A stretch of 64,000 nucleotides of DNA, from positions 62,001 to 126,000 of the forward strand of contig NZ_JBCMNM010000048.1 of assembly GCF_050459865.1 (NCBI RefSeq), read 5' to 3'. Below the pieces are notes generated by a model. The model was not told the DNA's origin, made no database searches, and was given only the letters and a program-made list of their open reading frames with translations. This DNA comes from Rummeliibacillus pycnus_B. GTDB taxonomy: Bacteria > Bacillota > Bacilli > Bacillales_A > Planococcaceae. This document shows, in pieces, positions 34,231 through 43,321 of this stretch; the stretch's first letter is position 1; every line of letters starts with the position of its first letter. The translations under genes were made by a program, and so were the position numbers.

Positions 34231-34836
34231 GTGACGAAGTTGTCTTATATACTTCAATATACACTTGATATGATGATTGTAATGATCATTGCAATTCCAT
34301 TTGTTGTGTATATACGCTTTAAATCACGGAAAAAACAAGATATTAGCCTAGAAAATCGTTGGCATGAAGTTGGAATTATAACGTTTTGGGTTTATTTAAT
34401 TGGTTTATTTTATGAAACCATTATTCCCAAAAATGGCGTTAGTCTTCAATATGCAGAAATGCGAATTCATAATCTAGACGCCCATGGTGTTAATCTGCAT
34501 CTATTTCGTGTGTTTACAGATGTTTATAATGCCATTCATTATTTAGACTTATGGCAACCGTTTTTCATTAACTTTCTTGGTAACATCGTAATCTTTATGC
34601 CAATTGGTTTTCTACTACCATTACTTTGGCGGAAGATGGAGAAGTTCTTCTTTGTTTTTATTACTGGACTAGGATTGTCATTATTTATCGAGACAATGCA
34701 GCTTCCCCAATATAGAAGTACTGATGTAGATGATTTATGGTTGAATACTTTAGGCGCCATATTAGGATTTCTCATCTACAAACAATTTGCTAAGCGGATA
34801 CCTAAATTGAAAGAGAAATTTAAGCCTTTCGTTTAG
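34231..34836 (+). CDS. VanZ-like family membrane protein
   Basis: This 201-residue protein has about five membrane segments. The VanZ signature is visible: N-F-L-G-N-I-V-I-F-M-P-I-G-F-L-L-P near 112-128, followed by E-T-M-Q-L and a D-V-D-D-L-W-L-N-T-L-G-A-I-L-G block near 168-184. VanZ of Tn1546 gives low teicoplanin resistance; most chromosomal homologues have no known role. I kept the GTG at 34231; a TTG at 34240 is the alternative. No strong ribosome binding site is seen for either. Confidence 0.88.
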   Translation: MTKLSYILQYTLDMMIVMIIAIPFVVYIRFKSRKKQDISLENRWHEVGIITFWVYLIGLFYETIIPKNGVSLQYAEMRIHNLDAHGVNLHLFRVFTDVYNAIHYLDLWQPFFINFLGNIVIFMPIGFLLPLLWRKMEKFFFVFITGLGLSLFIETMQLPQYRSTDVDDLWLNTLGAILGFLIYKQFAKRIPKLKEKFKPFV

Positions 34837-34891
34837 AACATGAATTTTTGGGGAAAATGTCATAATACAGTAAGGGAAGAAGGGGTACAAC

Positions 34892-35044
34892 ATGAATAAC
34901 CAGAAGATTACAGCTGAAGAACGAAAAAAGAATCATGTGATGAATCATTTAATGGAACTTGGCGTGTTTAAAATAAATGATAAACAACTATATCAAGTAC
35001 CATTAGAAGTATTGATGAAAGAATACAAAAAGCATACGAGCTAA
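34892..35044 (+). CDS. Fbp-like small basic protein (Fur-regulated basic protein family)
   Basis: This 50-residue protein has the Fbp family pattern: R-K-x-H-V-M-N-H-L-M-E-L-G-V-F-K, then D-K-Q-L-Y-Q-V-P-L-E-V-L-M-K-E-Y-K. In B. subtilis FbpA/FbpB act with the iron-sparing sRNA FsrA. The ATG follows AAGGGAAGAAGGGG. I saw no clear Fur box upstream, so iron control is not supported by the sequence. A terminator follows directly. Confidence 0.75.
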   Translation: MNNQKITAEERKKNHVMNHLMELGVFKINDKQLYQVPLEVLMKEYKKHTS

Positions 35045-35073
35045 CAGGTTGCTACTATGTGGCAATCTTTTTC
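35045..35073 (+). terminator. Terminator after the Fbp-like gene
   Basis: AGGTTGC / GGCAATCT (one G-T pair) is followed by TTTTT. Confidence 0.65.
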
Positions 35074-35189
35074 GGTATAAGTCAAGTGAAAATAAGAGTA
35101 TAATCAAAAGATGTCGAATGTTACATAGTACATTCAAAGACGTGCTAAATTAAATAGATTGAATGGAATAGATAGGAGAATAAAATTAT

Positions 35190-37016
35190 ATGTGTGGATT
35201 TACAGGATTTATCGGTGAGGTTTCAAACTCTGACGTTGTGTTAGAGAATATGATGAACCAAATTATTCACCGTGGACCAGACTCTTCAGGGCAGTTTACA
35301 GATGATCAAGCAGCACTTGGGTTCCGCCGCTTAAGTATTATTGACGTAGCCAATGGTAGCCAGCCTCTTTATAACGAAGATCAATCATTAGTATTAATCT
35401 TCAACGGTGAAATTTATAACTATAAAGAAATTAGAGATGACCTTATTGCAGCAGGCCATATTTTCGATACAGATACAGATAGTGAAGTATTAATTCATGG
35501 CTATGAGGAATACGGCACAAAATTAGTGCAAAAATTACGTGGTATGTTCGCATTCGTTATTTGGGACCGCAACAAAAAACGCTTATTTGCAGCGCGTGAT
35601 ATGTTCGGAATTAAACCATTCTACTATGCACATATGAATGGTACATTACTATTCGGTTCAGAAATTAAAAGTTTCTTACCACACCCACACTTCGAAAAAG
35701 TACTTAACGAAAAAGCACTAAAACCATACTTAACATTCCAATTTCCAGTATTAAAAGAAACTTTCTTTAAAGGTGTTTTCAAATTACCAGCAGCTCACTA
35801 CTTAACATTTGAAGATGGTAAATTAGAAATCACACGCTATTGGGAACCAAAATTCAATCCAGAAGAACGTCCACTTAATGAGATTGTAGAAGAAATCGAT
35901 TCAACTGTTCGTGAATCGATTGAAGCTCATAAATTTTCAGACCCAGATGTTCTAGTAGGTTCATTCCTATCTTCTGGTGTGGACTCAAGTTACGTTGCTT
36001 CTGTATTAAAGCCAGATAAAACTTTCTCTGTTGGTTTCGCAGCAGAAAAATTCTCTGAAGTGGATAATGCAAAAGCATTATCAAATGAACTAGGTATTGA
36101 AAATGTCAACGAAGTATTAGACCCTGAAGTTTGCTTCAATAAACTTGATGAAATTCAATATATGATGGATGAACCACACTCTAACCCATCAATTGTTCCT
36201 TTATATTTCTTAGCAGAGCTTGCTAGAAAACATGTTACAGTTGTTCTTTCTGGTGAAGGTGCTGACGAATTATTTGGAGGCTATGCAGAATACGATGAAA
36301 CACCTACAATGCGTAAATATAAAAAAGTACCGCAATTTATACGTCGCCCTATTGCAGAAGTGGCCAAAGCTCTTCCTGAAATGCGAGGTAAGCACTTCTT
36401 AATGCGTGGAGGTCTGCCTGTTGAACAAACATTTATTGGACAAGCGCATATTTTCGAAGAAGAAGAATCAACTGCGATTCTTACAGATAAATATAACCAT
36501 GCTCCATCTGTTGCAGATATCGTTATGCCAGTGTACAAGAAAGCAGCTGGTGAAGATGATTTAACGAAGAAACAATTGTTGGACTTACAACTATGGCTCG
36601 TGGACGATATCAATTTAAAAGCGGATAAAATGAGTATGGCTCACTCAATTGAGTTACGTGTACCATTCCTTGACCGTGAAGTGATGAGAGTGGCTTCTAA
36701 AGTACCTTCTCACTATCGAGTTAACGAAAAAGATACAAAATACGCTTTCCGTCAAGCATCACAACGTGCACTTCCAGATGAATGGGCACACCGTAAAAAA
36801 ATAGGTTTCCCAGTACCAATTCGTCTTTGGTTAAAAGAAGATAAATACTACAATCAAATTAAAGAAGCATTTGAATCACCTGAAGCTGCACAATTCTTTG
36901 ATCAACAAGCAATCGTTAAATTGTTATCAGAACACTACGAAGGCAAAGCGAAAAACCAACGAAAAGTATGGACAATTTACATGTTCTTAGTTTGGTACAA
37001 AAAATATTTCGGCTAA
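35190..37016 (+). CDS. asnB: Asparagine synthetase (glutamine-hydrolysing) AsnB
   Basis: This 608-residue enzyme has an N-terminal class II glutaminase domain with nucleophile Cys2 (M-C-G-F), R-G-P-D near 30, the R-R-L-S-I-I-D motif and N-G-E-I-Y-N. The synthetase domain has the P-loop-like S-S-G-V-D-S-S (~265) and S-G-E-G-A-D-E-L-F-G-G-Y near 355. It makes asparagine from aspartate, ATP and glutamine. The N-terminal sequence resembles B. subtilis AsnB more than AsnO or AsnH. In B. subtilis AsnB also amidates mDAP, which would be irrelevant if this cell uses Lys. It is monocistronic or runs into the lipoprotein gene 33 bp later. Confidence 0.93.
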   Translation: MCGFTGFIGEVSNSDVVLENMMNQIIHRGPDSSGQFTDDQAALGFRRLSIIDVANGSQPLYNEDQSLVLIFNGEIYNYKEIRDDLIAAGHIFDTDTDSEVLIHGYEEYGTKLVQKLRGMFAFVIWDRNKKRLFAARDMFGIKPFYYAHMNGTLLFGSEIKSFLPHPHFEKVLNEKALKPYLTFQFPVLKETFFKGVFKLPAAHYLTFEDGKLEITRYWEPKFNPEERPLNEIVEEIDSTVRESIEAHKFSDPDVLVGSFLSSGVDSSYVASVLKPDKTFSVGFAAEKFSEVDNAKALSNELGIENVNEVLDPEVCFNKLDEIQYMMDEPHSNPSIVPLYFLAELARKHVTVVLSGEGADELFGGYAEYDETPTMRKYKKVPQFIRRPIAEVAKALPEMRGKHFLMRGGLPVEQTFIGQAHIFEEEESTAILTDKYNHAPSVADIVMPVYKKAAGEDDLTKKQLLDLQLWLVDDINLKADKMSMAHSIELRVPFLDREVMRVASKVPSHYRVNEKDTKYAFRQASQRALPDEWAHRKKIGFPVPIRLWLKEDKYYNQIKEAFESPEAAQFFDQQAIVKLLSEHYEGKAKNQRKVWTIYMFLVWYKKYFG

Positions 37017-37049
37017 TTGTTCCTTTAGCTTAAAAGAGGATGATCAGCG

Positions 37050-38048
37050 TTGTTTAAGAGAAGTAAAATGCCTCGGCATTTGCTCCTCTTTTGCTTTTTA
37101 ATGCTTTTTATGAGTGGCTGTTCTAGTATTTTACCGGCAAAAGAAGAGAAAATGGACGAAGGAATCAAAGTACTTATTGTTGCATTTGGAAGCAGGGAAC
37201 CTATTCCAGACATGAAAGTTAGTGTACGTGATTTAGACACGGACAAACTAGTTACAACTGCAACAGGTGATTCTGAAGGAGAAGTTACGCTAAACGGTTT
37301 AAAGACAGGTCATAGTTATTTATTTGTCCCATCATCATCTGAATACACTTCTGATGTTACAAAAGAGCCAACTAATGTAGCGAAGGTTGTAAACGTAAAG
37401 GAAGATACATCTTATGTCGTCCTTGAAACATATTATCAAAAGGAAAATCAACGACTGGATGTACCTGTCATTTTACAAAATCCACAGCTTCCACATGGCT
37501 GTGAAATTACAGCAATGACGGCCGCCTTTAACTACTATGGTCTAAATCTTAATAAAATGAAGATGGCAAAAAAATATCTACCAACTGAAGAAGTAATTGA
37601 TAAAGATGGAAAGAGAATTGGTCCAGATCCAAATAAAGCTTATGCAGGTGATCCTGCAAATGAATTAACTGGTACATATGCCTTCGCCCCTGTTATTACA
37701 AAAGCAGCAAAAAAAGTAGCACATGACTATAAAACCGATTTAAAAGTGACCAATCTTACAGGTGCAAGTGAAAAGAAAATAATTGATAAGGTACAACAAG
37801 GCATTCCTGTTATGATGTGGGTAACACTCGATTTATCGAAGCCAAAGAAAAAAGAAGGCTGGTATATAGAGAATACCAATAAAAAACCTAAAATGTACCG
37901 CAATTTACATGTAGTGGTTTTAACAGGATATGAAGATAATAAAGTAATTGTAATGGATCCATTGCATGGCTATGTATCACATAATGCGAAAAAATTCTTC
38001 TCAAGCTATAGAGATATGGGCTCCCAAGCTATTGCAATTGAGAAATAA
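37050..38048 (+). CDS. C39-like cysteine peptidase lipoprotein with Ig-like domain
   Basis: This 332-residue lipoprotein has a lipobox M-S-G-C (Cys24). Residues ~38-128 look like a carboxypeptidase-regulatory/Ig-like beta domain (D-S-E-G-E-V-T-L-N-G-L). Residues ~135-330 match the Peptidase_C39_2 (YvpB) group, with Cys151 in P-H-G-C-E-I-T-A and a late His in L-H-V-V-V-L-T-G-Y followed by D-P-L-H-G-Y. It is predicted to sit on the outer face of the membrane. The start is TTG behind AGGATGATC, 33 bp after asnB, so cotranscription is possible. Substrate is unknown. Confidence 0.85.
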   Translation: MFKRSKMPRHLLLFCFLMLFMSGCSSILPAKEEKMDEGIKVLIVAFGSREPIPDMKVSVRDLDTDKLVTTATGDSEGEVTLNGLKTGHSYLFVPSSSEYTSDVTKEPTNVAKVVNVKEDTSYVVLETYYQKENQRLDVPVILQNPQLPHGCEITAMTAAFNYYGLNLNKMKMAKKYLPTEEVIDKDGKRIGPDPNKAYAGDPANELTGTYAFAPVITKAAKKVAHDYKTDLKVTNLTGASEKKIIDKVQQGIPVMMWVTLDLSKPKKKEGWYIENTNKKPKMYRNLHVVVLTGYEDNKVIVMDPLHGYVSHNAKKFFSSYRDMGSQAIAIEK

Positions 38049-38154
38049 ATGAGAGATTATATAATTATTTGATATTTTTTATGGCTAAACTAAATGATAT
38101 TGAATATATTCATAGATTTTCTCTTAAGATAGCCTTTTGTGAAAAATTATAAAG

Positions 38155-38190
38155 TGGTAGAAAAACGAGACTCCTGCGGGAAAGCACTGA
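38155..38190. repeat. Fragment of the palindromic intergenic repeat
   Basis: ACGAGACTCCTGCGGGAAAGCAC matches the left half of the element 90 bp further on (GGAGACTCCTGTGGGAAAACGAG) and then breaks off into AT-rich DNA. Confidence 0.55.
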
Positions 38191-38242
38191 AAAGTAAAAA
38201 AACATGAAAATATATAATAAAAATCTTGTGTAACAATCTTAT

Positions 38243-38355
38243 TTGAAGTGGAATTAGCGGAGACTCCTGTGGGAAAACGAGCTAGACGAGACCCCGGAGC
38301 GCAGCGAGGAGGCTCGTCAGTTCGCCCACGGAAAGCGGAGCTAATTCCACTTCAA
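38243..38355. repeat. GC-rich palindromic intergenic repeat (copy 2, complete)
   Basis: Perfect 16-bp inverted ends TTGAAGTGGAATTAGC (38243-38258) and GCTAATTCCACTTCAA (38340-38355) enclose GACTCCTGTGGG, GAGACCCCGGAGCGCAGCGAGGAGGCTCG and CGCCCACGGAAAGCGGAG blocks. The inner theme is shared with the element at 18915. The length (113 bp) and perfect arms suggest a small non-coding mobile or structured element. Confidence 0.75.
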
Positions 38356-38652
38356 GTAAAATCAGATTTTTACTTTAATTTTTTGCATGCAACTATTTTT
38401 TTCAGTGAACTCAACGAAATTGAGTGAGGATTCTTTCTTGCTTTTCTGCGCAAAGCGAGCGGTCTCTACCCAAATTAGTTTACAAACGAAATCTTGAATA
38501 ATCTTAGATATATTGAATAACAAATTCAAGTTGAACAAAGCCTTGAAAATTACGACATCAAAATAAGACATTATTCGTTTATAAAGAAAAAATATGATAA
38601 ACTAATGGCATTAAAAATTAAAATAAGTACAAAATAAGTGAGATGATAAGAG

Positions 38653-39867
38653 ATGGCAGAACAACCATTTTTACCAATATTAATCGGATCAGATATGAAT
38701 GCATATGGTATGGCACGTGCTTTTTATGAAGCATATGGAATCAAAGCAATAGTAGTCGGCCGAGCACATTTAACACCAACACAAAATAGTCATATTCTAC
38801 ATTTCAAACAAGTTTCAAACTTAAAAGAAAACTTTGTAGAAGAAATGAAAAAATTAGCAAAAGAGTACGAGCAAAAAGACTTACTACTTATGGGTTGTGG
38901 CGATGATTATGTCAAACTCATTATTAAAAACAAACCAGCTCTGGAACAATATTTCACTGTTCCTTACATTGATGAATCTTTAATGGACCGCATATTACTG
39001 AAAGAAAACTTCTATAAAATGTGCGAAAAATATAACTTCAGCTATCCTAAAACAGATACTTGTACGTTTGAGACATATGAAAACTTCCAAGTGAAAGTTG
39101 AATACCCAATCATTATTAAAGCTTCTAATTCAGTTGCATATTGGGCTTGTGAATTCCCTGGGAAGAAGAAGGTCTTCATAGCACATGATGAAGCAGAAAA
39201 AAATGCTATCTTAAAAGCAATCTATAGCTCATCTTACAAAGACCACTTAATCATCCAAGAATTCATCCCTGGTGATGACTCATATATGCGCGTATTGAAT
39301 GCATATGTTGCAACAGATGGTGAAGTGAAGCTTATGTGTTTAGGTAACCCAATTCTTGAAGAACACTCTCCAGAAGGTATTGGTAGTTATGCGGCCATCA
39401 TCACTACTTATGATAAAGATTTAATGGATCAAGTCCGTTTCTTCTTAGAAGATATTGGTTTTACAGGTATTGCAAACTTCGATATGAAGTATGATTATCG
39501 TGATGGCAAATATAAACTATTTGAAATTAACCTACGTAATGGGCGTAGTAGCTACTATGTAACTGCTTCTGGTTATAACTTGATGCAATATGTAGCAGAT
39601 GACCGTATGTTACACATTCCACAAGAATGTACTTATGCAGATAACGAACATTTGTGGAGTATCATTCCAAATGGAGTATTATTCAAATACGCACAAAACA
39701 AGGAGCTTAAAGCTAAAGCTCGTAAGTTAATCAAAGAAGGTAAAGCAACAAACTCTTTATTCTACAAAGAGGATATGAATTTTAAACGTTGGTTCAAACT
39801 TACATTGAATAGCTTGAACTATTATCGTAAATACAAAAAATACTTTAACAATAAAGGTCTGTCTTAA
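38653..39867 (+). CDS. ATP-grasp ligase, probable D-aspartate ligase of peptidoglycan
   Basis: This 404-residue ATP-grasp enzyme has an N-terminal Rossmann-like part, an ATP-binding K in Y-P-I-I-I-K-A-S-N, I-I-Q-E-F-I-P-G-D-D near 192, and the metal-binding E-I-N-L-R-N-G-R-S-S-Y-Y near 294-305. The length and pairing with an aspartate racemase match D-aspartate ligase (Asl/AslA of Enterococcus faecium and Lactococcus), which couples D-Asp to the L-Lys side chain of the peptidoglycan precursor. It is cytosolic. Other ATP-grasp amino-acid ligases are possible, but the neighbour makes D-Asp the best guess. Confidence 0.78.
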   Translation: MAEQPFLPILIGSDMNAYGMARAFYEAYGIKAIVVGRAHLTPTQNSHILHFKQVSNLKENFVEEMKKLAKEYEQKDLLLMGCGDDYVKLIIKNKPALEQYFTVPYIDESLMDRILLKENFYKMCEKYNFSYPKTDTCTFETYENFQVKVEYPIIIKASNSVAYWACEFPGKKKVFIAHDEAEKNAILKAIYSSSYKDHLIIQEFIPGDDSYMRVLNAYVATDGEVKLMCLGNPILEEHSPEGIGSYAAIITTYDKDLMDQVRFFLEDIGFTGIANFDMKYDYRDGKYKLFEINLRNGRSSYYVTASGYNLMQYVADDRMLHIPQECTYADNEHLWSIIPNGVLFKYAQNKELKAKARKLIKEGKATNSLFYKEDMNFKRWFKLTLNSLNYYRKYKKYFNNKGLS

Positions 39868-39870
39868 GTT

Positions 39871-40572
39871 ATGGAAAAGAAAGTACTCGGTATTATTGGT
39901 GGCGTGGGACCACTAGCAACAATGCTGCTTGGTGAAACGATTGTCCGTAGAACGAAAGCATTTAGCGATCAGGAGCATATGCATTTTATCATTGATAATG
40001 ATACGCGTATCCCTGATAGAACGGCCTATATCCTAGATCACTCTAAACCAAATCCACTACCAGTGATGGTTGAGGATGCAAATAAGCTTGCTGATTCGGG
40101 TGCAGATCTGATTTGTATTCCTTGTAATACAGCGCATAATTTTTACGATGATTTACAAGCAGGTTCTTCAGTTCCTGTGTTGCATATGATTCGAGAAACA
40201 GCGAAAAAAGCACATAAATTAAATGCAAAACGTGTAGGAGTACTTGGTACAATCGGTACATTGACATCCAATATGTATCAAGAGGCTTTGATAGATGAAG
40301 GAATAGAGCCAGTTGTTCCAGATGAAGCAATGCAGCAAAATCTTATGACCGTGATTTATGACTATGTAAAAGCAGGCAAGAAGGTTTCAAAAGAGCAATG
40401 GCAACCAATTGAAACTGCCATGAAGAATATGGGTTGTGACTACATCATATTAGGTTGTACAGAGCTATCAGTTGTGAATCGTGAGTTAGCGCTAGATGAT
40501 TCGTATATTGATGCATTGATTGTATTAGCTGAATGTGCGATTACTGGTTGTGGTTACGAATTATTAGACTAA
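39871..40572 (+). CDS. Aspartate racemase (Asp/Glu racemase family)
   Basis: This 233-residue PLP-independent racemase has two catalytic cysteines, Cys85 in I-P-C-N-T-A-H and Cys196 in L-G-C-T-E-L. The start G-I-I-G-G-V-G-P-L-A-T is typical of aspartate racemases; glutamate racemases (MurI) differ here. The ATG is three bases after the stop of the ATP-grasp gene, so the pair is one operon. It would supply D-Asp for the upstream ligase. Confidence 0.88.
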   Translation: MEKKVLGIIGGVGPLATMLLGETIVRRTKAFSDQEHMHFIIDNDTRIPDRTAYILDHSKPNPLPVMVEDANKLADSGADLICIPCNTAHNFYDDLQAGSSVPVLHMIRETAKKAHKLNAKRVGVLGTIGTLTSNMYQEALIDEGIEPVVPDEAMQQNLMTVIYDYVKAGKKVSKEQWQPIETAMKNMGCDYIILGCTELSVVNRELALDDSYIDALIVLAECAITGCGYELLD

Positions 40573-40579
40573 ACATTGA

Positions 40580-40614
40580 AAGACCTGTCCTTTCTGTAAG
40601 GGACAGGTTTTTAC
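40580..40614 (+). terminator. Terminator of the ligase/racemase operon
   Basis: ACCTGTCC / GGACAGGT is followed by TTTTT. Confidence 0.85.
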
Positions 40615-40659
40615 ATAATGTAAGTTATTTAATATAAATGAGAGAAGGTGTGGGAAACA

Positions 40660-41949
40660 ATGTCATTCTTAACTTTACTGAATGAAGATTTACAAAAAAA
40701 GTGGACTTTCCCATCCACAATGCCAATCCAAGATCAAATGATTCCGGCACTATTAGATGGAAAAGACGTAGTAGCTGAATCCCCAACAGGTACAGGTAAA
40801 ACATTAGCTTATCTATTACCGATACTACAAAAAGTAGATGGTGCAAAAAAAGCAACGCAGGCACTAATCGTTGCTCCATCCCAAGAATTATGTATGCAAA
40901 TTGTAGAAGTTATTCGTACATGGACTGCCGGTACAAATATTACGGTTGTTCCATTAATTGGTGGGGCAAACCCACAACGCCAAATCGAAAAATTAAAGAA
41001 AAAACCAACCATTGCAGTTGGTACACCAGGACGTCTAAATGAGTTAGTTAAAGAGAAGAAATTGAAGTTACATGAGCTAACTACAATCGTTTTAGACGAA
41101 GGAGATCAACTACTAAGCCGCGATTATCGTGTCATTGTAAAATCATTTATCGACGGTGCAGATCACGAACGTCAAGTCGCAGTGGTATCAGCAACGATTA
41201 CCGATGAAATCGAATTAGTAGCAAATCGTATGCTCCATGATCCTTTACGTTTTCAAGTAAAAGTAGATAAAACATTAACAGGTAGTAAGGTCGTACATTC
41301 CTTTGTAAAACTACAAGAACGTGACAAAACTGAATTTCTACGTAAATTATCACATGTATCAGGAGTTCGAGGACTTGCTTTTATGAACAATTTAGATCAA
41401 GTCTTAATGAAGAAATCTAAGCTTGAATTCCGCAATGCACCAATTGTGGCACTACATTCTGAGATGAAAAAAGAAGAAAGAAAAGCTGCTTTAGACAGTT
41501 TCCGCAAAGGAGAAGCGCGTATTCTAATTGCAACAGATATTGCAGCGAGGGGCTTAGATATAGAAGGATTAACGCATGTTATTCACGTAGACGTTCCATA
41601 TACGAGAGAACAATATGTCCATCGTTCAGGACGTACAGGACGTGCAGGAGCAGATGGAGAGGTTATTACATTACTTGCATATCACGAAGAACAAGCTTAC
41701 CATAAACGAGTTCGTGAACTATCAATTAAACCAGTTGAAAAAATTTGGTCTAATGGCCAACTTGTAGAAGGACACGCAGAAATTAAACAAGTTCGAAAAC
41801 AAACAAAGCCAAATGGTAATTCTAAATCGCAAAACTCATATAAAAAGAGTAATGAAAGTAGTTCATTTGGAGCTTCTTTTAAGGATTCTGGAAATAAAAA
41901 ACACTTTACTAAGAAATCTAATAAAAATAATAAGAAACGGGGGAATTAA
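40660..41949 (+). CDS. yfmL: DEAD-box RNA helicase, YfmL-like
   Basis: The ATG at 40660 is chosen because GAGAGAAGG lies nine bases before it; the GTG at 40648 overlaps that site. The 429-residue protein has motif I S-P-T-G-T-G-K-T, P-G-R, motif II D-E-G-D, motif III S-A-T, D-I-A-A-R-G-L-D and H-R-S-G-R-T-G-R-A-G. Motif II is D-E-G-D where classic helicases have D-E-A-D; YfmL of B. subtilis has D-E-T-D. A basic low-complexity tail (last ~55 residues) probably binds RNA. YfmL acts in ribosome assembly. The gene overlaps the next one by one base. Confidence 0.9.
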   Translation: MSFLTLLNEDLQKKWTFPSTMPIQDQMIPALLDGKDVVAESPTGTGKTLAYLLPILQKVDGAKKATQALIVAPSQELCMQIVEVIRTWTAGTNITVVPLIGGANPQRQIEKLKKKPTIAVGTPGRLNELVKEKKLKLHELTTIVLDEGDQLLSRDYRVIVKSFIDGADHERQVAVVSATITDEIELVANRMLHDPLRFQVKVDKTLTGSKVVHSFVKLQERDKTEFLRKLSHVSGVRGLAFMNNLDQVLMKKSKLEFRNAPIVALHSEMKKEERKAALDSFRKGEARILIATDIAARGLDIEGLTHVIHVDVPYTREQYVHRSGRTGRAGADGEVITLLAYHEEQAYHKRVRELSIKPVEKIWSNGQLVEGHAEIKQVRKQTKPNGNSKSQNSYKKSNESSSFGASFKDSGNKKHFTKKSNKNNKKRGN

Positions 41950-43181
41950 TGGTGACATTTGAAGAAAAGCTAGAACAATTTGCTGAATTGGCTGTAAAAG
42001 TTGGCGCTAATGTTCAAAAAGGAAAAACTCTTTTGATCAATACAACTACAGATACAATTGAATTTACACGTTTAGTCGTAAAAAAAGCTTATGAAGCAGG
42101 CGCTGCTCGCGTAACAGTGAATTTCTCTGACGATATGATTAATCGTGAATTTTTCGACAATGCACCAGATGACGAATTTGCAAAATTTCCTCGTTGGATT
42201 AGTGAGCAACGTGATGAACTCATTGAACGTAAAGGCGCATTACTATGGATTGATGCTGCGGATCCAGATAATTTAACAGGTGTCCCTGTAGAAAAATTAT
42301 CCGCTCATCAAAAAGCATCAGGTAAAGCTTTAGAAAATTATCGCGATGCTGTTATGAATGATAAGATTGCATGGTCAATCATTGCTGTTCCTTCAAAAAA
42401 ATGGGCTGCGAAAATATTCCCTAATTTGAAAGAAGAAGAACAAGTACCAGCATTATGGGAAGCTATCTTTAGAACAGTTCATATAGGTGAAGGGAATGTC
42501 ATTGATAACTGGGAGCAACATTTGAAAAATTTAGATGCACGTGCGGACCTTCTAAACAAGAGACGCTATGCTAAATTACATTACACAGCACCAGGTACAG
42601 ATTTAACAATAGAATTACCAGATAAGCATATTTGGTGCACAGGTGCTAGTCATACTCCAGATGGCACTTCATTTGTTGCGAATATGCCGACTGAAGAAGT
42701 TTACACAATGCCTTTAAAATACGGGGTGAATGGTTATGTTTCCAATACAAAACCACTTGCATTCCAAGGTAATATTATCGATCAATTCAAAATTACATTC
42801 GAAAACGGTAAAATTGTAAAAACAGAAGCAGGCGTAGGTGCAGAACTACTTCAAGAATTAACAAAAGCAGACGAGGGTTCACAATACCTTGGTGAAGTTG
42901 CATTAGTACCACATGAATCTCCGATTTCAGCTTCAAATATTCTGTATTACAATACTTTATTTGACGAAAACGCTTCAAATCATTTAGCAATTGGCGAAGC
43001 ATACCCAACATGCTATGAGAATGGCAGCGCTCTTACAAGAGAACAACTTGAAGAAAAAGGTATCAATACATCCATTACACATGAAGACTTCATGGTAGGC
43101 AGTGGTGAAATGGACATTGACGGTATCTTACCAGATGGAACAGTAGAACCAATCTTCCGTAAAGGTAGTTGGGCGTTTTAA
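41949..43181 (+). CDS. M29-family aminopeptidase (AmpS/AmpT type)
   Basis: This 410-residue protein matches the thermophilic aminopeptidase M29 family. The C-terminal metal site is visible: E-V-A-L-V-P near 316, a Y-Y-N-T-L-F-D-E-N-A-S-N-H-L-A-I-G-E-A-Y block at ~335-355, and H-E-D-F-M-V-G-S-G-E-M-D-I-D-G close to the end. It removes N-terminal residues from peptides in the cytosol with a two-metal centre. The start overlaps the helicase stop (TAATG), suggesting translational coupling. A GTG three bases in is the alternative start. Confidence 0.92.
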   Translation: MVTFEEKLEQFAELAVKVGANVQKGKTLLINTTTDTIEFTRLVVKKAYEAGAARVTVNFSDDMINREFFDNAPDDEFAKFPRWISEQRDELIERKGALLWIDAADPDNLTGVPVEKLSAHQKASGKALENYRDAVMNDKIAWSIIAVPSKKWAAKIFPNLKEEEQVPALWEAIFRTVHIGEGNVIDNWEQHLKNLDARADLLNKRRYAKLHYTAPGTDLTIELPDKHIWCTGASHTPDGTSFVANMPTEEVYTMPLKYGVNGYVSNTKPLAFQGNIIDQFKITFENGKIVKTEAGVGAELLQELTKADEGSQYLGEVALVPHESPISASNILYYNTLFDENASNHLAIGEAYPTCYENGSALTREQLEEKGINTSITHEDFMVGSGEMDIDGILPDGTVEPIFRKGSWAF

Positions 43182-43190
43182 ACAAAAACT

Positions 43191-43229
43191 AAAACTCCAC
43201 TCATTGTTGAAATGGGTGGAGTTTTTTTG
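43191..43229 (+). terminator. Terminator of the helicase/aminopeptidase operon
   Basis: AAACTCCAC..TCATT pairs with AATGG..GTGGAGTTT, followed by T7. Confidence 0.88.
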
Positions 43230-43321
43230 CGGAAAATTGATAGTAGTATAGATTCAACTAATGAGTAATGCAAAGAAATGACAATTCGCCGCAAGGATTG
43301 CAACCCACGGCGAGCATCGAA

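Larger units (their letters stand above)
38049..38652. other. 604-bp intergenic region with palindromic repeats
   Basis: It contains a partial GC-rich repeat at about 38155-38190, a complete palindromic element at 38243-38355, and AT-rich sequence up to the ATP-grasp gene. No coding region was recognised. Confidence 0.6.
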
